From assembly GCA_030248135.1 (NCBI GenBank), contig JASANC010002498.1, positions 1-64,000 of the forward strand: a stretch of DNA of 64,000 nucleotides. The letters run 5' to 3'. The stretch comes from Theristus sp. LFF4_11. Its lineage: Eukaryota > Nematoda > Chromadorea > Monhysterida > Xyalidae. Positions 26,129 to 37,893 of the stretch are shown here, in pieces. The notes under the pieces were generated by a model. It was not told the DNA's origin, did no database searches, and saw only the letters and a list, made by a program, of their open reading frames with translations. Numbering within the stretch: position 1 is the first letter of the stretch; every line of letters begins with the position of its first letter. The position numbers were made by a program, and so were the translations under genes.

Positions 26129-29100
26129 TCAACCCTTCCTCGAGTGCTCGATCTCCAGCTCGCTATACATATCGCCGATCTTGTCCGTCCAATCCGGCAC
26201 ACGGTTCCCATTGGCTTGCCACTCCTCTCGACTTAGCGAACGATAGGGGAGGATTTCGGTGGCGCCGAACAGACTGCCTGTAAATTATTATTTTTTGTTT
26301 TTTTTGTTCTCCGACTCTGTGCGTTTGCAGATGTTGAATGTAAACTCATTTCATGCTCAATGCCGCAATTCAATGTTTTTTTCATTTATTTTTCCTTCAA
26401 AGTTGCCAAAGTGACTCGAACAGGGCGTATCAGAGAGACTCGACTCAGGTCAGCAATTTTTGAATTGCCGCAACAAGCCCGAAACTGATGACCGTTTCAC
26501 GTCTGCAGCAAAATGGCAGTACCAAAAGAAATGACAATACTTATTTCCTTCCAGAGTGCACCGTGTTCAAAAAACCAGCTCTCGCACAAAAAAAAAATTC
26601 GCATTCATTCCCAACCAACCACCGAGCCACGCCGTGTAATTCTCGATCGGTGCGTTCGTATCGAATCGAAAGAATCGCACATCTTTCGTCGGTAGTCGCT
26701 CGGCGTACGACGTCGCCAGGCGATCCAGCAGTTCCGCTTTCAGGCGCGCCAGAAACCCGGGCAACATCGACACCCCGCCGATTATCAGCAGTCGTTCGAG
26801 CATCGGGCGACGGAGGTCAATTGGACACTGGAAATTCAAGGGCGCGAAAATTCAAATCTGGCACGCTGATTGGCTGTGGAACTGCTGCGTGTACCAATTG
26901 GCGTGCAGTGATCGATTCGGTTCAATCAGGGCACATCAGGGGTTCACAATCCCCTAGGTCATCGAAACCGAAATCGGGGCTTGGTGGTATGCTCTAATAT
27001 AGGGCTAAGTCGCCCTGTACCTGAAGGTGCATTCATGAAGCAGTATTTAATGACCGCGTAGCTATGTTTTAACACAGCAACGCGTCAGTAATTATTGGTT
27101 CATGAATGCCGTTTTAGTCGGACAGTCACTTCACAGTTCTGAATTGTCGCGTCAAGCATGAAACTGATCTTATCTCCGCATTCATGATGAGTCGCAGAAC
27201 CGAACAAAAAACGCCATTCCACTAACCCGGAGCACGGAATCGAGTATCAACTGGGGCACACTTTTGCACTCGTCTTGCGCAACGTCGGCGGTGTTGAAGA
27301 GTGACTCGCACGCGTATTCTCTGGAAAACAGGAAACAAAATTCTGAAAAAATGCTTCAAATTTCGCTGGTTGCTAATCAGTAGACAAGTTGTTGTTGTTT
27401 GTTGCCCCCTTTTTATCCTTACCCAACGCCCTTGGGGAAAGGCAGTGTCGCAATTTTTTTTATTGTCCACCACATGGGCTGCGACGTTGGAAGCAGTTTT
27501 TCTGCTTTGGGCGTTGGGCAAGCTGCGCTGGTATGCATGGGCGCGATGTCATTAAGTTCCTCGCCACCGGAACAGCAATCTTGTGAATCAAGAAAGCCGA
27601 CGTTTATGCTGCCGAACCATTAAGCCCCACGCAACCCGGGGCAGCCGAGTGGTCACGAGCGGATTCGAACCCGGGCCTTCCGATTGGAAGTCCCAAGTGC
27701 TATCCAGTCAGCCACTCAGCCGGCATCAGTAGACAAGCAATCAGGCTAGTGGTTCATTCAAATTGACCTCAGATCAAACACGAGGTTCTTTTTGCAAAAA
27801 AATACCAGCAAACAACAACATGTATTTTGACTTTATTCAGAAGTACAGCAACTTGGGAAAAAACATGGAATCGATTTCTATTGGTCAATCAACTACCCTT
27901 ACACTACCAATTTGACATCCAGCCAATCACCATGAGCCCAATCACCAACCTCACGAATCCGGGCACAAGCAACGTTCGTTGTGCGCTCAGTGGATATCGC
28001 ACATCCGGTGGTGGCTTCGGCAACGTGACGCTGGTATCACCGTTGATATGCTGAATTAGTAGATGAGGTTGATGAAAAGTGTTATGAAATGTTTTAAAAA
28101 TGTTTGTGGCAGAGTAGATGAAAAAAAAACAAAAACCTCAACTCAACCAATCAATCAGTACATTCTGTTCTAGTCGTTCGTTGATTGGCTGCATAACGAA
28201 ACTGAATAACCAATCACCGTTTGTCTCCGCTACACTTAGCTTGCGGCCATTGCACAACCTGTCAGAACAGCTAGTAACCAGCTAGTGCTGTTCGCCCAGT
28301 GCGGAGTGTGGGGTAACCACGGTGCTTTTATTAAATCTGATTGGCTGCATCGAGCTGCTTCGACCAATCAGCGAGCCCACAATTCAAAAGCAGCCAAGCA
28401 GCGAGTGGCACGCAATTTTTATGCTTCATTGTCGACCGATGTCCTGTTGGTCAATCGCAGAAACTCACCTTCTGATAAAAGGCTCCTCTCTGTGCGTGCG
28501 TCACGAAACAACAGCGGGTTAGGACGTCTTCGACTAGATCATCCGTCAGGAACGGCTCTAGCCCTGATTTCTCGATTTTGCTGCATAAACGTTTGGATTC
28601 GGATATAAGCCATATTTTATTTGATCGATTGATTGATATTTCATTGATTGATTATATACTTCGTGTACAGTTAGTTCATCTGGCTAATACATACAACAAG
28701 CTGATTGGTTGGTTTCACACACGTGCAGTTGAAGCATGTATTCTGTGCAGGCATTGCTGGGGAGGCGGAGTTTACATCATTCTGATTCGACCTTTTTTAC
28801 CTGCCCTCCCGCTGCAGCACTTGCGCTTGCTCCAATAGCATTTTACGCAGCTGTTCGTGCACCTGACGTCCACCGACGGGACTCGCCTCCCAGCAGTTCA
28901 ACATCGGCACACCCTCGGAGATCTGCGGTGGGCGAGAAAACGTTCGAATGAAATTTAGAGTAAAAAGGCCCCTCCTTGCACAGCGATGCCCTTCAGCAAA
29001 GCGGAGCGGATGGATCGGATGTGCGAATCAATCGAAAACTGAGCTCATTGGTATCCCGGCAGGTGTACTCCCTGGAGCCGGCTTTATAAACGCACAATAG

Positions 29101-32100
29101 TCCAATAGTGCACCACTGAACCCCCAAATGTAATAGTGAACCATCGTAGTCTCGTTTGTCCACCTAAAGTGATTCACCAATGTCTGCTCTTCAACGTGAT
29201 GTGAGAAAACTGAAATTTGTTGATTTATAAATTCATTTCGGCACTCAGTGGTGTAGCACTATTGAACGGCTAAGTTTTATAAAACTGGCCCCTGGCATCC
29301 GCTTTGCAGCATACCATCATCACGAAGCTCGCAAAAAAAGCAGCCATACATGACGGAGAAACTACCGCGAGAAAAAAAAATACGCGTTATCTCACAGTTT
29401 CTATTGAGCTCTCACTGTTGAGCGCACATGCTGCAATGTTTTGTCTTCTAGCTGCGCTGTGTGTTCTGTGTTGCATTTCCTTCAACATGCTTTTCAGTCT
29501 GTTGTTTTTCCATGTGTTGGTATTTTTTACAATCTTTGCTGGTCCATAAAAACGAATATCGAAACACCAAATTGTAATTTGAAAGAAACTGCGCGAAACT
29601 AATTCAACACAATATAATCGCAACACTGTGGCATCCCCTGCGGGAGCCGAACCCGCGACCTTTGGATTGGAAGTCCAACGAGAGAAAGATACGTTCCAGA
29701 CACACATTGCGTACAAACTCGACACGATCGACAGAACTGTCCAGATGCTCGAGGAATCTTCCGGAAAGGCTCAGCTTTACATGCTTTATGAGTCTCATCA
29801 AGGAATTTTGAACACAACTCTGGAAAAATGGTCAGAGCGGCTCCCAGGAACGGCGACAAAAAAACGCGAGGTGATGAAAGGAGACCCAACAAACGACCTA
29901 GCGACGGCAGCAGGGGTCGCAGCGGAAATCCAAAAAAATATTTTGACCAACCATCACTTCACCAGAAGCTTGGCCCGGATCAGCAGAGAACGCTGCGTGT
30001 CAAGACAACTAACAAGCCAACTGTTGGTCGCCGATTCCGCAAATGAAGTAGACACGGTTATGTTCGCCAGAACATTGACAGGAGTCCCGAACATCGATGC
30101 ACGTATGTCGGGCAATCTGTTAACCGTGTTACGGTACACCGCCGTTACCCACACACTTTATCATGCAATTTACATTACTCATGGACGCACCCACAGCATT
30201 CTTTTTATAACTCACATTTCTGATTTTGATTCATAAGTATTATTGCATTTTGTTCCACCATCATTGTGCAATAGTTTCAAACCTATATAAGTGGCGTTTC
30301 CATTGTTTTTATCATCATTCATCATTCATCCGATCACTCCACCATTATTCATTTTGTATGTATCGGCAATAAACCAGCTCCATAGTCAACAGTTGCGTCG
30401 TGGGACCTTATTCTGAAACACACATACACGCTCACAAGAATCAGTCGCACCTGTTCGTATGGTTATAGGTAAACCATAGCGTAACAACCGTATCCACCTG
30501 TTTGCCCGTTTCCCAGCTACACGTTTGTTCCAATGGATGAAACTTGCACACGGGAACTGCCGATACATTACACCCTCAACAAGTTGGACGTGGTCCACGA
30601 CACGGAAACCCGAAATTTCTCACTGGAAGCGGATTCATGCACCCGTACCCGTCCACGCGCATTATCACGCCTCATTCACACGCAATGGGGAGTGCGACCG
30701 CGTCCGCGAACCAGGCGTTGACAGTGACCAAGGGAAAATCTACGATGGGAAAACAGGAAGAGAACTGGCGCTCGAGGCAACCAGCGTGCATCTTTATTAG
30801 GGTTAGGGAAAAAATCCAAATTAAAAAAAAACGAAAAAAATAAAAAAATATTTTTCAAAGCCCTTAACCCTAATCTTTATCCGCAGTTCCGAACGAAAGC
30901 GGAGGAATTCAAAATCGACTTTGGCCCGGTTATGTCCATCTCGCCTCGTTTGCTCAAACAACAAATAACGGTCAGAGACAACTATGAAGCCAATGATGCA
31001 ATACACCAAGCAATGAAAACCTGGGAGAAATCGATATGAACCCGAATGCATTGCCCGGTGCTCCAGTGGATCCCTTGAACGTTGCACAGGGGTATCGCTG
31101 AATATGCAAATCCGCTGAACATGCTCACGTGGTGGGTGCCGACATTTCAAGGCGTGGTCGGAAGGCTGTTCCTTCTCATGGCTTGCATTTATTGCACTTG
31201 GAAAATCCTTGGATTCATCGTCTGTAGCGTGGCATGTGAGATGTTCCTTGACGAGTGGGGCAGCATCTGGAAGATTTGCAAGCGCCTTAAGAAGAAACGC
31301 CAGCTGAGTCAGCTTGAAAAACTGCACAAACAGAGAAAAGGAAGACCCGAAGCTGGAGATAAGATCGATTTGCTGAAACGCGCCAAGACACTGTATGACT
31401 GAAACACAATTTGTAAGGTGTGTTTTGTCTTTGTAACCAAAGCATTCTGTCAATATGTGTGATTGGTGTGATCAATTCTGAAAATTGATTTATGAAAAAA
31501 AATTCGAACCCTACCGCAAACTCAGCTCAGCAACAATGTGATTATAATTGAAAGAACTTTGTTCCGAAACCGAGTAGCATTTTTGCTGTTGTTTGGAGTG
31601 TCGCGGAAAAACTACCGCGAGAAAAAATACGCGTTATCTCACAGTTTCTATTGAGCTCTCACTGTTGAGCGCACATGCTGCAATGTTTTGTCTTCTAGCT
31701 GCGCTGTGTGTTCTGTGTTGCATTTCCTTCAGCACGCTTTTCAGTCTGTTGTTTTTCCATGTGTTGGGTATTTTTACATGAAACGTACATTCTTTGCTGG
31801 TCCATAAAAACGAATATCGAAACACCAAATTGTAATTTGAAAGAAACTGCGCGAAACTCATTCAAAACAATATAATCACAACAAAGCCAATCAGAAAAAA
31901 AACACTAGCCAGTCGCAAAACCACAACAAGAACAAGTCCTTCAGTGCCGTTGCAACCAGAAATATTCCACGATTTGAAATTAAACCGAATGAAACAAAAA
32001 AAAAACGCACACCACCAACCGGCAAGACGAGCGTTTCTTGGTGACCGACATCAGCGACCAGCGCGGTTTGCGCGCGAAACGGCATTGTAGCAAGCAGATG

Positions 32101-33543
32101 GCTGGGCGCGAATAGTATTGAGGGGACCTGGAAATGTGGAATCGATGAAGGCAAAACCAATCAACCACGTTGTAGAATGGTGCTCTGCATTTTTCGGCCG
32201 TCGCAACATCATATGCAGATTGATCATAAAACAAACAAAAAATTATTTCAATCACTCAATATACCCGTCCGTCAGTAGAGGACTTGGATTGCAGGACGTC
32301 GACTATCACAACAAAAAACACAAAAACCCTTGGCAAACATGATTCATTCATTCTATTTCGCAAGAATGCAGGGTGCTCCGCTGAAACTGTTAATTATGAC
32401 AACATGCGATTCGGAGACCCAGCTCTTCATTTGATTTTCTTTCGCGAACCACAGGGAACTCCGACAAAATTTCTCTCCTCGGATATGCTGGCCAGCCCGC
32501 CCACCTCGAAATGCTCGAACAGCACGGCAGCGATTGCGCGGCGTTCCGCGGTTGGCCTCAGCACCGACTCGAGGCAGACGACACGACGCTCCTTTGGCGC
32601 CACGATCAGACAGCTGCAATTGGTGCGCGGGGCGATTGAAGGGTATTGCTAAACCCCCACCCCCCACCCTCACTCCATCACAACTCTGAACTGGGCCACG
32701 AGGGTGACTGATTTTTTTCAACTGATTACTTGCCGAAAGTGCCGGTTTATTTTGGTATTTTTGCCGTTTATGACTAAATAACTTCACGCACAAAAACCAG
32801 TGCTCGTTGTGTGCAACATAACAAACAAGTCCATTTTGTTTTTTTTTGCTTGCAAAACTTGGCGCAAATGGTCGACACACGTTTTGCGTCCGCTAAAACT
32901 TATTTTGCGTCAAAAAACCCGGAATCTACCACTAACAACAACAGTACACTCAAAAACTCACCTATAATACAGGTCATGAATGAACTGGCGCAGTGTGTCA
33001 CGTTCTTTTGTGTCACCTTGATTCGAATTTTCCGACAGCGGCAGAGTTGTTGCACCACTGACATTGGCCGTCGTCGGCAGAATGAACCGCGGCACAAAGT
33101 CACCGGCAAAACCGAGTCTGTGAAAAAACACGAAACAGAGGATGTTACATTTTTTGAGCAAACACTGCACTGAACAAGCTCATTTTTACTTGTGCAATTG
33201 TTTTTCAAGGTGCGATTGTGCAAGGTAAAGGGTAACAACACAACGACTCGTGCTATGACGAGTAATGTTTTTACTCAACCTGATAGTCTCATTTCCATCG
33301 TATTTTATCAGAGACAAAACTCACCGGATAAATTCGTTGGAAAACAAAAAGTGAGCTTTTCTCCTTTGTGAAAGCAAACGTGACTCGAAATTGAATGGAA
33401 CCTGAAGCACTCAAACTAAAGCATGCCAAATAAACCTGAAATAAAAAAATGAAAACCCACTTTGTGAACCGGCTGCCAATGTCGAGCACGACGGCGGATC
33501 GATCCGTTAAATTTTTAGTCGCCGGCGGACGAGTGAACGACAT
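26129..33543 (-). CDS. ACTR10: Actin-related protein 10/11, dynactin pointed-end subunit (10 coding exons)
   Basis: Exons: 33543-33461, 33117-32962, 32613-32505, 32127-32020, 28922-28801, 28580-28469, 28050-27950, 27320-27227, 26827-26620, 26277-26129, all GT-AG and in phase, giving 413 aa (human ACTR10 417). The family caps the pointed end of the dynactin Arp1 filament with p62, p25 and p27, and links cargo to dynein. Diagnostic stretches in order: SAVVLDIGSRFTKLGFAG (actin-fold phosphate-1 region, about 16-33), ERRVVCLESVLRP, APSHLLATMPFRAQTALV, VADVGHQETLVLP (phosphate 2), SEGVPMLNCWEASPVGGRQ, TLPKPPPDVRYPL, PQLILDSVLRCPIDLRR, LLIIGGVSMLPGFLARLKAE, NYTAWLGGSLFGATE and NRVPDWTDK. An in-frame TAG lies just upstream of the ATG. 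Intron 4 (3.1 kb) holds an LTR element; the other introns hold SINE and MITE copies. Confidence 0.96.
27029..27112. mobile_element. Palindromic MITE, family D
   Basis: GGTGCATTCATGAAGCAGTA at the left, TGGTTCATGAATGCCG at the right, with the family's TTTTAACACAG centre. In ACTR10 intron 8. Confidence 0.75.
27389..27724 (-). mobile_element. tRNA-derived SINE, family 1, with 13-bp target duplication
   Basis: About 336 bp flanked by ATCAGTAGACAAG at 27,376-27,388 and 27,725-27,737. Minus strand: tRNA-like head with box A (GTGGCTGACTGGATAGCAC), anticodon-arm-like GGACTTCCAATC and box B (GGGTTCGAATCC). Then comes a conserved body with GTGGACAATAAA and CCCTTTTTATCC-type sequence, and an (AAC)n tail. 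In ACTR10 intron 7. A sister copy is at 59,506-59,846. Confidence 0.93.
28680..28794. mobile_element. MITE, family A (variant)
   Basis: AAGCTGATTGGTTGGTTTC...GAAGCATGTATTCTGTGCAG, then GGAGGCGGAGTTTAC, ending GATTCGACC. Its end lies about 8 nt inside ACTR10 intron 5, counted from the donor of exon 5. Confidence 0.6.
29351..31883 (+). mobile_element. Decayed LTR retroelement (about 2.5 kb)
   Basis: Direct repeats of about 275 bp at 29,351-29,625 and 31,599-31,883 (TG...CA ends, over 90% alike by eye) bound an internal part of about 2 kb. Three bases after the left LTR is a primer-binding site, TGGCATCCCC..., matching a tRNA 3' end. The interior has a 202-codon open frame (29,628-30,236) that I do not recognise, and no reverse transcriptase or integrase. 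Around 30,530-31,400 are broken frames with an envelope-like look: a hydrophobic segment (about 31,120-31,250) followed by a Lys-rich tail, with stops upstream. Inserted in ACTR10 intron 4, opposite to the gene. No clear 5-bp target duplication found. Confidence 0.8.
29629..29680 (+). promoter_or_regulatory. Unusually long primer-binding site
   Basis: The 52 nt are the reverse complement of the 3' half of a tRNA. Read on the minus strand they give anticodon arm TTGGA-CTTCCAA-TCCAA (anticodon TCC, glycine type), T-arm GCGGG-TTCGGCT-CCCGC, then an acceptor strand and CCA. Standard sites match only 8-18 nt. Confidence 0.7.
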
Positions 33544-34289
33544 TTTTTTCTAAATTTTAATTCCGCTTCTCTTCCAAGTTGATTGCATTAACGTTTTTTC
33601 TGTCGGCAAACTGAGAGCGCAACATGCAAAACTGCGATTTTTTGATTGCAAAAAACGGGTTGGCTTGGCCTACATAGGGAAAGAAATATTTTGTACTAAA
33701 CAGCAAAAAGAAAACCAGAGCGTGAATTATAAGCAATCACGCTTCAGTGATAGACATTGATGTTTTGGAAAGGTGTGCCAGCCAATTCATTTCTACAAGT
33801 TTTCTTTTGTTTAGTTCAAAGCGAAGAAAATGTAATTCCATGTTGCAACTTCTTTGATCAAGAAAAGTGGTGAAGAAGCTAAAAACAAAGCGGCGCCGTT
33901 TCGTGGGCTTTCGGCCGTGTCCGCGATCTCAATGGCGAAAAAGGCCACCCTGAATGTTTGAACCAGAAAAACGGTGACTGTTGAATTGTATTGATGATAT
34001 GAATTGCTATTAGTTGTACGTTGCACTGGACCACCACGACCATAAACAGAAAATTTAAACGATGGTTGGTTGGTTGATCGCACCTGATTGGGTAGCCGAG
34101 GAAACAAATAAGAAAACGGGAATTTAGCACGTTGATTGTTGGACCAGGAAAACAAATGAAAAAGAATCTGCGCGGTGATTGGTGGTTGCACTTGGCTGCC
34201 ACGACGAAAAATTTCTGGGCGCACATTTCGATCGGTTGTTCAATACTTCGTGCTTGCACTAAGGAAGAGGGAGCAGACAGACGGCTGTA

Positions 34290-36417
34290 GGTCGATCCGG
34301 TACCGGTCGATCCGGTACCTGGCAATTTTCTAGGGCGGTCGATCCGGTACCGGTCGATCTGGTACTCGGTCGATCCGGTACCAATTGAAATTTTCAGCTG
34401 TTTTACGGGTTTTTAGCGTTCAATTCGGGTTGGCCTGCTTTATTAAAAACCGCTCCAGCCAGATAGATCACGCTCTGTCGAAAAAACTTTTAATAGTAGC
34501 AGACAAATGCTAATTAAAAGAAAAAAAAAGAAATGAAAGAAAGAAAGAAGGTTTGCTTCGTGAAGGGGAACGTTTTCGCTTTGTGATTGTGATAAGCTGG
34601 CCGCTGGTGTTTGCGATTGGGATTTTTGATGTCTTTGGTTCCGTTTTTGAACTGTCGGCAAGCGCCAGAGTCCGTTATTACTTATTGAATGAAACGAAAC
34701 GAAGTGTGGTGCACCACCACAGCACGACGACGACCGATACAAACTTCAAACCATGCCGTCGCCGTGCTGGTAACGTCGCTTCATGGAAGAGAGAAATTTG
34801 CAAGTCAACTGCAAGTCATTTCAATTAATAAAGATATTGATATTTACCGGGTCAGGTGTACTGGAGCTTGCCATGGGTTTTTTGCTGGATTGGTTGAACG
34901 AACGTTCGCTTTTTGCGATCAGCGACGTAGTTCAACAATTCAAAATTTTTTGTTCCCATGCTTGCGCAGTATCCGTGATCAGACTTCATTGTTGAATCTT
35001 CAACCAACGGCACTGGGAAAGATGGTCGAGCGAGATCAACGTCGTCGTCAAGCGGCAAGTCTCAACAACATTCGAAATCGAATTTAGAATTTTAGAATTC
35101 ATAATAGCTACAACTGCAGCGCCGTTGGTTTCGTTGTCAAGTCGTTTTGGTATTGTTTCGTTTTCTTTGTTCATTTCGTTTTAGCTTTTACGGTTGTGTC
35201 GGTGTTGAAACTGAAATTCTGATGTCTGTGTGTGATTGTCGGGTGTTTTCCAAGTACCGTATTACCTCTAATAAACCCCCATGGGGGTTTATTTCTTCAG
35301 CGACTTCTGGGGGTGGGGGTTTATTTTGGGGGGGGGGTTTATTTTTGGGGGGGGGGGTTTATTTGGAAACCATTTTTAGGGGTGGGCAAAATGGCAAAAA
35401 TACCTTCCATGGCAGGAAGGAAGTCGCAGAAACTTCTACTTTTCACAGAGATTTCCTTTTGTAACAGCCTTTTGTAATGAAATTACCACTAACTCATCCC
35501 TTTGGGGCCTTTGGTAGCACAATTTCACCAATGTCACTGCATTCAGCCACTGAATTCGCTAGGTATGTGTTTCAAACAGGTTTCTAATAAACCCCCATGG
35601 GGGTTTATTTTTGGGGGGGGGGATTATTTGGAAACTTGTCAAGGGGGTGGGGGTTTATTTTTGGGGGGGGGGTTTAATTTTGGGGGGGGTTTAATAGAGG
35701 TAATACGGTAAATGACGTCATTTGCGATCTGACATGTTTGAGTAACTCGACACTACGCAGGAACATTGCTCACTAGCCACAGAGAATTGACAGAGCTTGA
35801 ATTGACCTCAAGCCTGCCGGCCTCCCACATTTTTCAACGTATCGGCAGCGTCATTCTCGGCTTTCGAACGCTTCTGACGGATCAGAATTGCGATTCTCGC
35901 GAAAACACTGCCAACTCGTTTGTGCTTGTTTATGTTTGTGATGGTTGTTTCTGTTGCAGGCTTTCCACGATTGGTCATTCGCAGTGCCACGCGCAATTGG
36001 CTTCAGTGGTTGCAAAACAAGTGTACCATATGTTTTTTTTTATTTTCTGAACTATTTTCCAGAAGAATAAAGCTCCAAGACGGTGAAAATTTGCAAAATT
36101 ATCAGCTCAGCAAGAAAAGCAGAACAAAATAAAAATATGAAGACTGATTCGGTTCTCTTTTGGAGTTGAGGAAAAATGTCTGTTGTTTTTATTTTCATAT
36201 TTCCCGCGAAAAAACCTGCGGTAAAATGTTTCAGACATCAGATAAAATGAGAGAAACGAAGAAAAATGGAAAACAAATCAGAAACAAATTGAATTGAATG
36301 CTAAAACAGCTGAAAATTTCAATTGGTACCGGATCGACCGAGTACCGGATCGACCGGTACCGGATCGACCGCCCTAGAAAATTGCCAGGTACCGGATCGA
36401 CCGGTACCGGATCGACC
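34290..36417. mobile_element. 2.1-kb element with GGTACCGGATCGACC-repeat termini
   Basis: Inverted repeats of about 114 bp at 34,290-34,404 and 36,303-36,417, each holding five copies of (C)GGTCGATCCGGTACC, partly overlapping into KpnI-type palindromes, plus CAATTTTCTAGGGCGG and TTTTCAGCTGTTTTA. The interior has no recognisable transposase and has been invaded by the G-tract element at 35,256. I found no target duplication. Confidence 0.75.
35256..35708. mobile_element. G-tract inverted-repeat element, copy 2
   Basis: TA-CCGTATTACCTCTAATAAAC...TTTAATAGAGGTAATACGG-TA, 453 bp, with GGGGTTTATTTTTGGGGGGG-type runs. It is the reverse complement of the copy at 19,157 in its interior and is nested in the 34,290-36,417 element, so it is the younger of the two. 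Confidence 0.85.
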
Positions 36418-36963
36418 GCATGCCCAGACGGACAGAGCGCACAGCCTATACAACAATTAAAAAACTGGTGGGTTGAAGGAGAAACTGATAATGTAACGGC
36501 GAATGAAATCGGTTCATTGTTCTGATTTGTTTTCTGATCTATTTTTCGCATCAAGAAGCTTTACAGATGGGTTCCCGACACTTCTCCACAAATGGGTACA
36601 TGCTGTGCGTGTGCACCCGCTGCACCCGTGCCAGTGGAATGGATTTTTGATGAAGATGCATGTGCATTTCTTTCATAATGTAGCACTCCGCAAAAAAACG
36701 ATTTCCACAAGAAATACATGACAATTGACAATGGTTTTTCAACCAATATCCGCCCGCAACCAACTAACGATTCGATTGCCAAAAAGTCAAATTCAATGAC
36801 ATTTATTCGCCATGGGGGCAAAAAAAAACAAAACGTATGTTCCATTCACTCCAGTCCCACACTGAGAAACATATATCACAACTCCGAGATTTACACAGGC
36901 TGAGATTATGCGAAAAGGTGGATGCAAATTATTTGGGAGTGTCCTCAGTGACAAATCTAACCT

Positions 36964-37147
36964 TGTAATGTTGCACAGTTAGTACGCACGCACCCACGCG
37001 CTGCTACAATCTCGTATTTGTGCGTGTGTGTTTGCTTGATGTAACTGTGCAACATCACTGTGTTAAGGGGCATTCATGAAGCGGTATATTAGTGAAGCAG
37101 TATTTAGCACAACTGCGCGTCACTAAATACTGCTTCATGAATGCGCC
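36964..37147. mobile_element. Adjacent MITE-E and MITE-D copies
   Basis: About 36,964-37,060 is family E (TTGCACAGTTAGTACGC... ...GATGTAACTGTGCAACATC). About 37,068-37,147 is family D (GGGGCATTCATGAAGCGGTA... ...GCTTCATGAATGCG). Confidence 0.7.
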
Positions 37148-37893
37148 TTTATGAAAAACATGCATCTTCGAAAAAAATGAGTTGAAATTGTGATTTTGAA
37201 AAAAATGTGTGAGTAATGGCATATATAATTTGAACGTTCGCGTATAGAACAACAAACATCACAAGAATTGGCAATGAACAGAAAAGCGAATCTCAAAAAG
37301 CATAAGAAAGCTAGGATACAGCGAATTTTAAGCACAACTGAAGTTAAAAAACAATATAAGGCCATAATTTTAAAACATAACGAAATTATCCAACACTAAC
37401 ATTTTTAGACAAAAATACGAGAGCTCATGACAAAACCAAAAACTTCCGGTCTGAAATACACAAAACCAAAGAACCGTAAAATTGTCATTAAAACCAGACG
37501 GTTGCGCGGGTATGGTACACCACGAAGCAGGCCCTCAGACATAAGTAAATCCTGCGGAGACTTGTTTTGTGGTTCACCACACACCCTCACACGGGTCAAC
37601 CAGAAAACAGTTCACTTGCATTGTGACACAGAAAAGTTTCCACAGTTACCGTACGTTTTTCTACTTGCCGTTTTATGGCACGGAATACAGAGCTCCCGAA
37701 AGAAGAAGGAACGGGATCGGAGTGGGAAGAAAATATATGTCGCAACAAGTGGGCGGGTTTTTTGATGTCAACCAAACGCGATACATTCGTTCCACTCACT
37801 GCAATTCAAACTCTCGCGTGCTCTGTATTCTGCAAAAAAAAACAGTGACAGGCTTCCACAAACAGAGACGGTATCCAATAAAAAAAGCACGCA

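Larger units (their letters stand above)
33544..37893. other. Intergenic, no gene seen
   Basis: Between the ACTR10 start and the TRAPPC9 stop. Holds the ACTR10 promoter region (33,544 on), the 34,290-36,417 inverted-repeat element, MITE copies at 36,964-37,147 and a family-B MITE at 37,640-37,870. Open frames here are short and match nothing I know. Confidence 0.6.

Noticed and set aside
27389..27724. A functional tRNA gene (box A and box B present)
   Set aside because: The tRNA-like head lacks a pairing acceptor stem, is followed by a SINE body and A-rich tail, and is bounded by target duplications.
29628..30236. A host gene in ACTR10 intron 4
   Set aside because: It begins inside the primer-binding site of an LTR element and ends within that element; treated as part of it.
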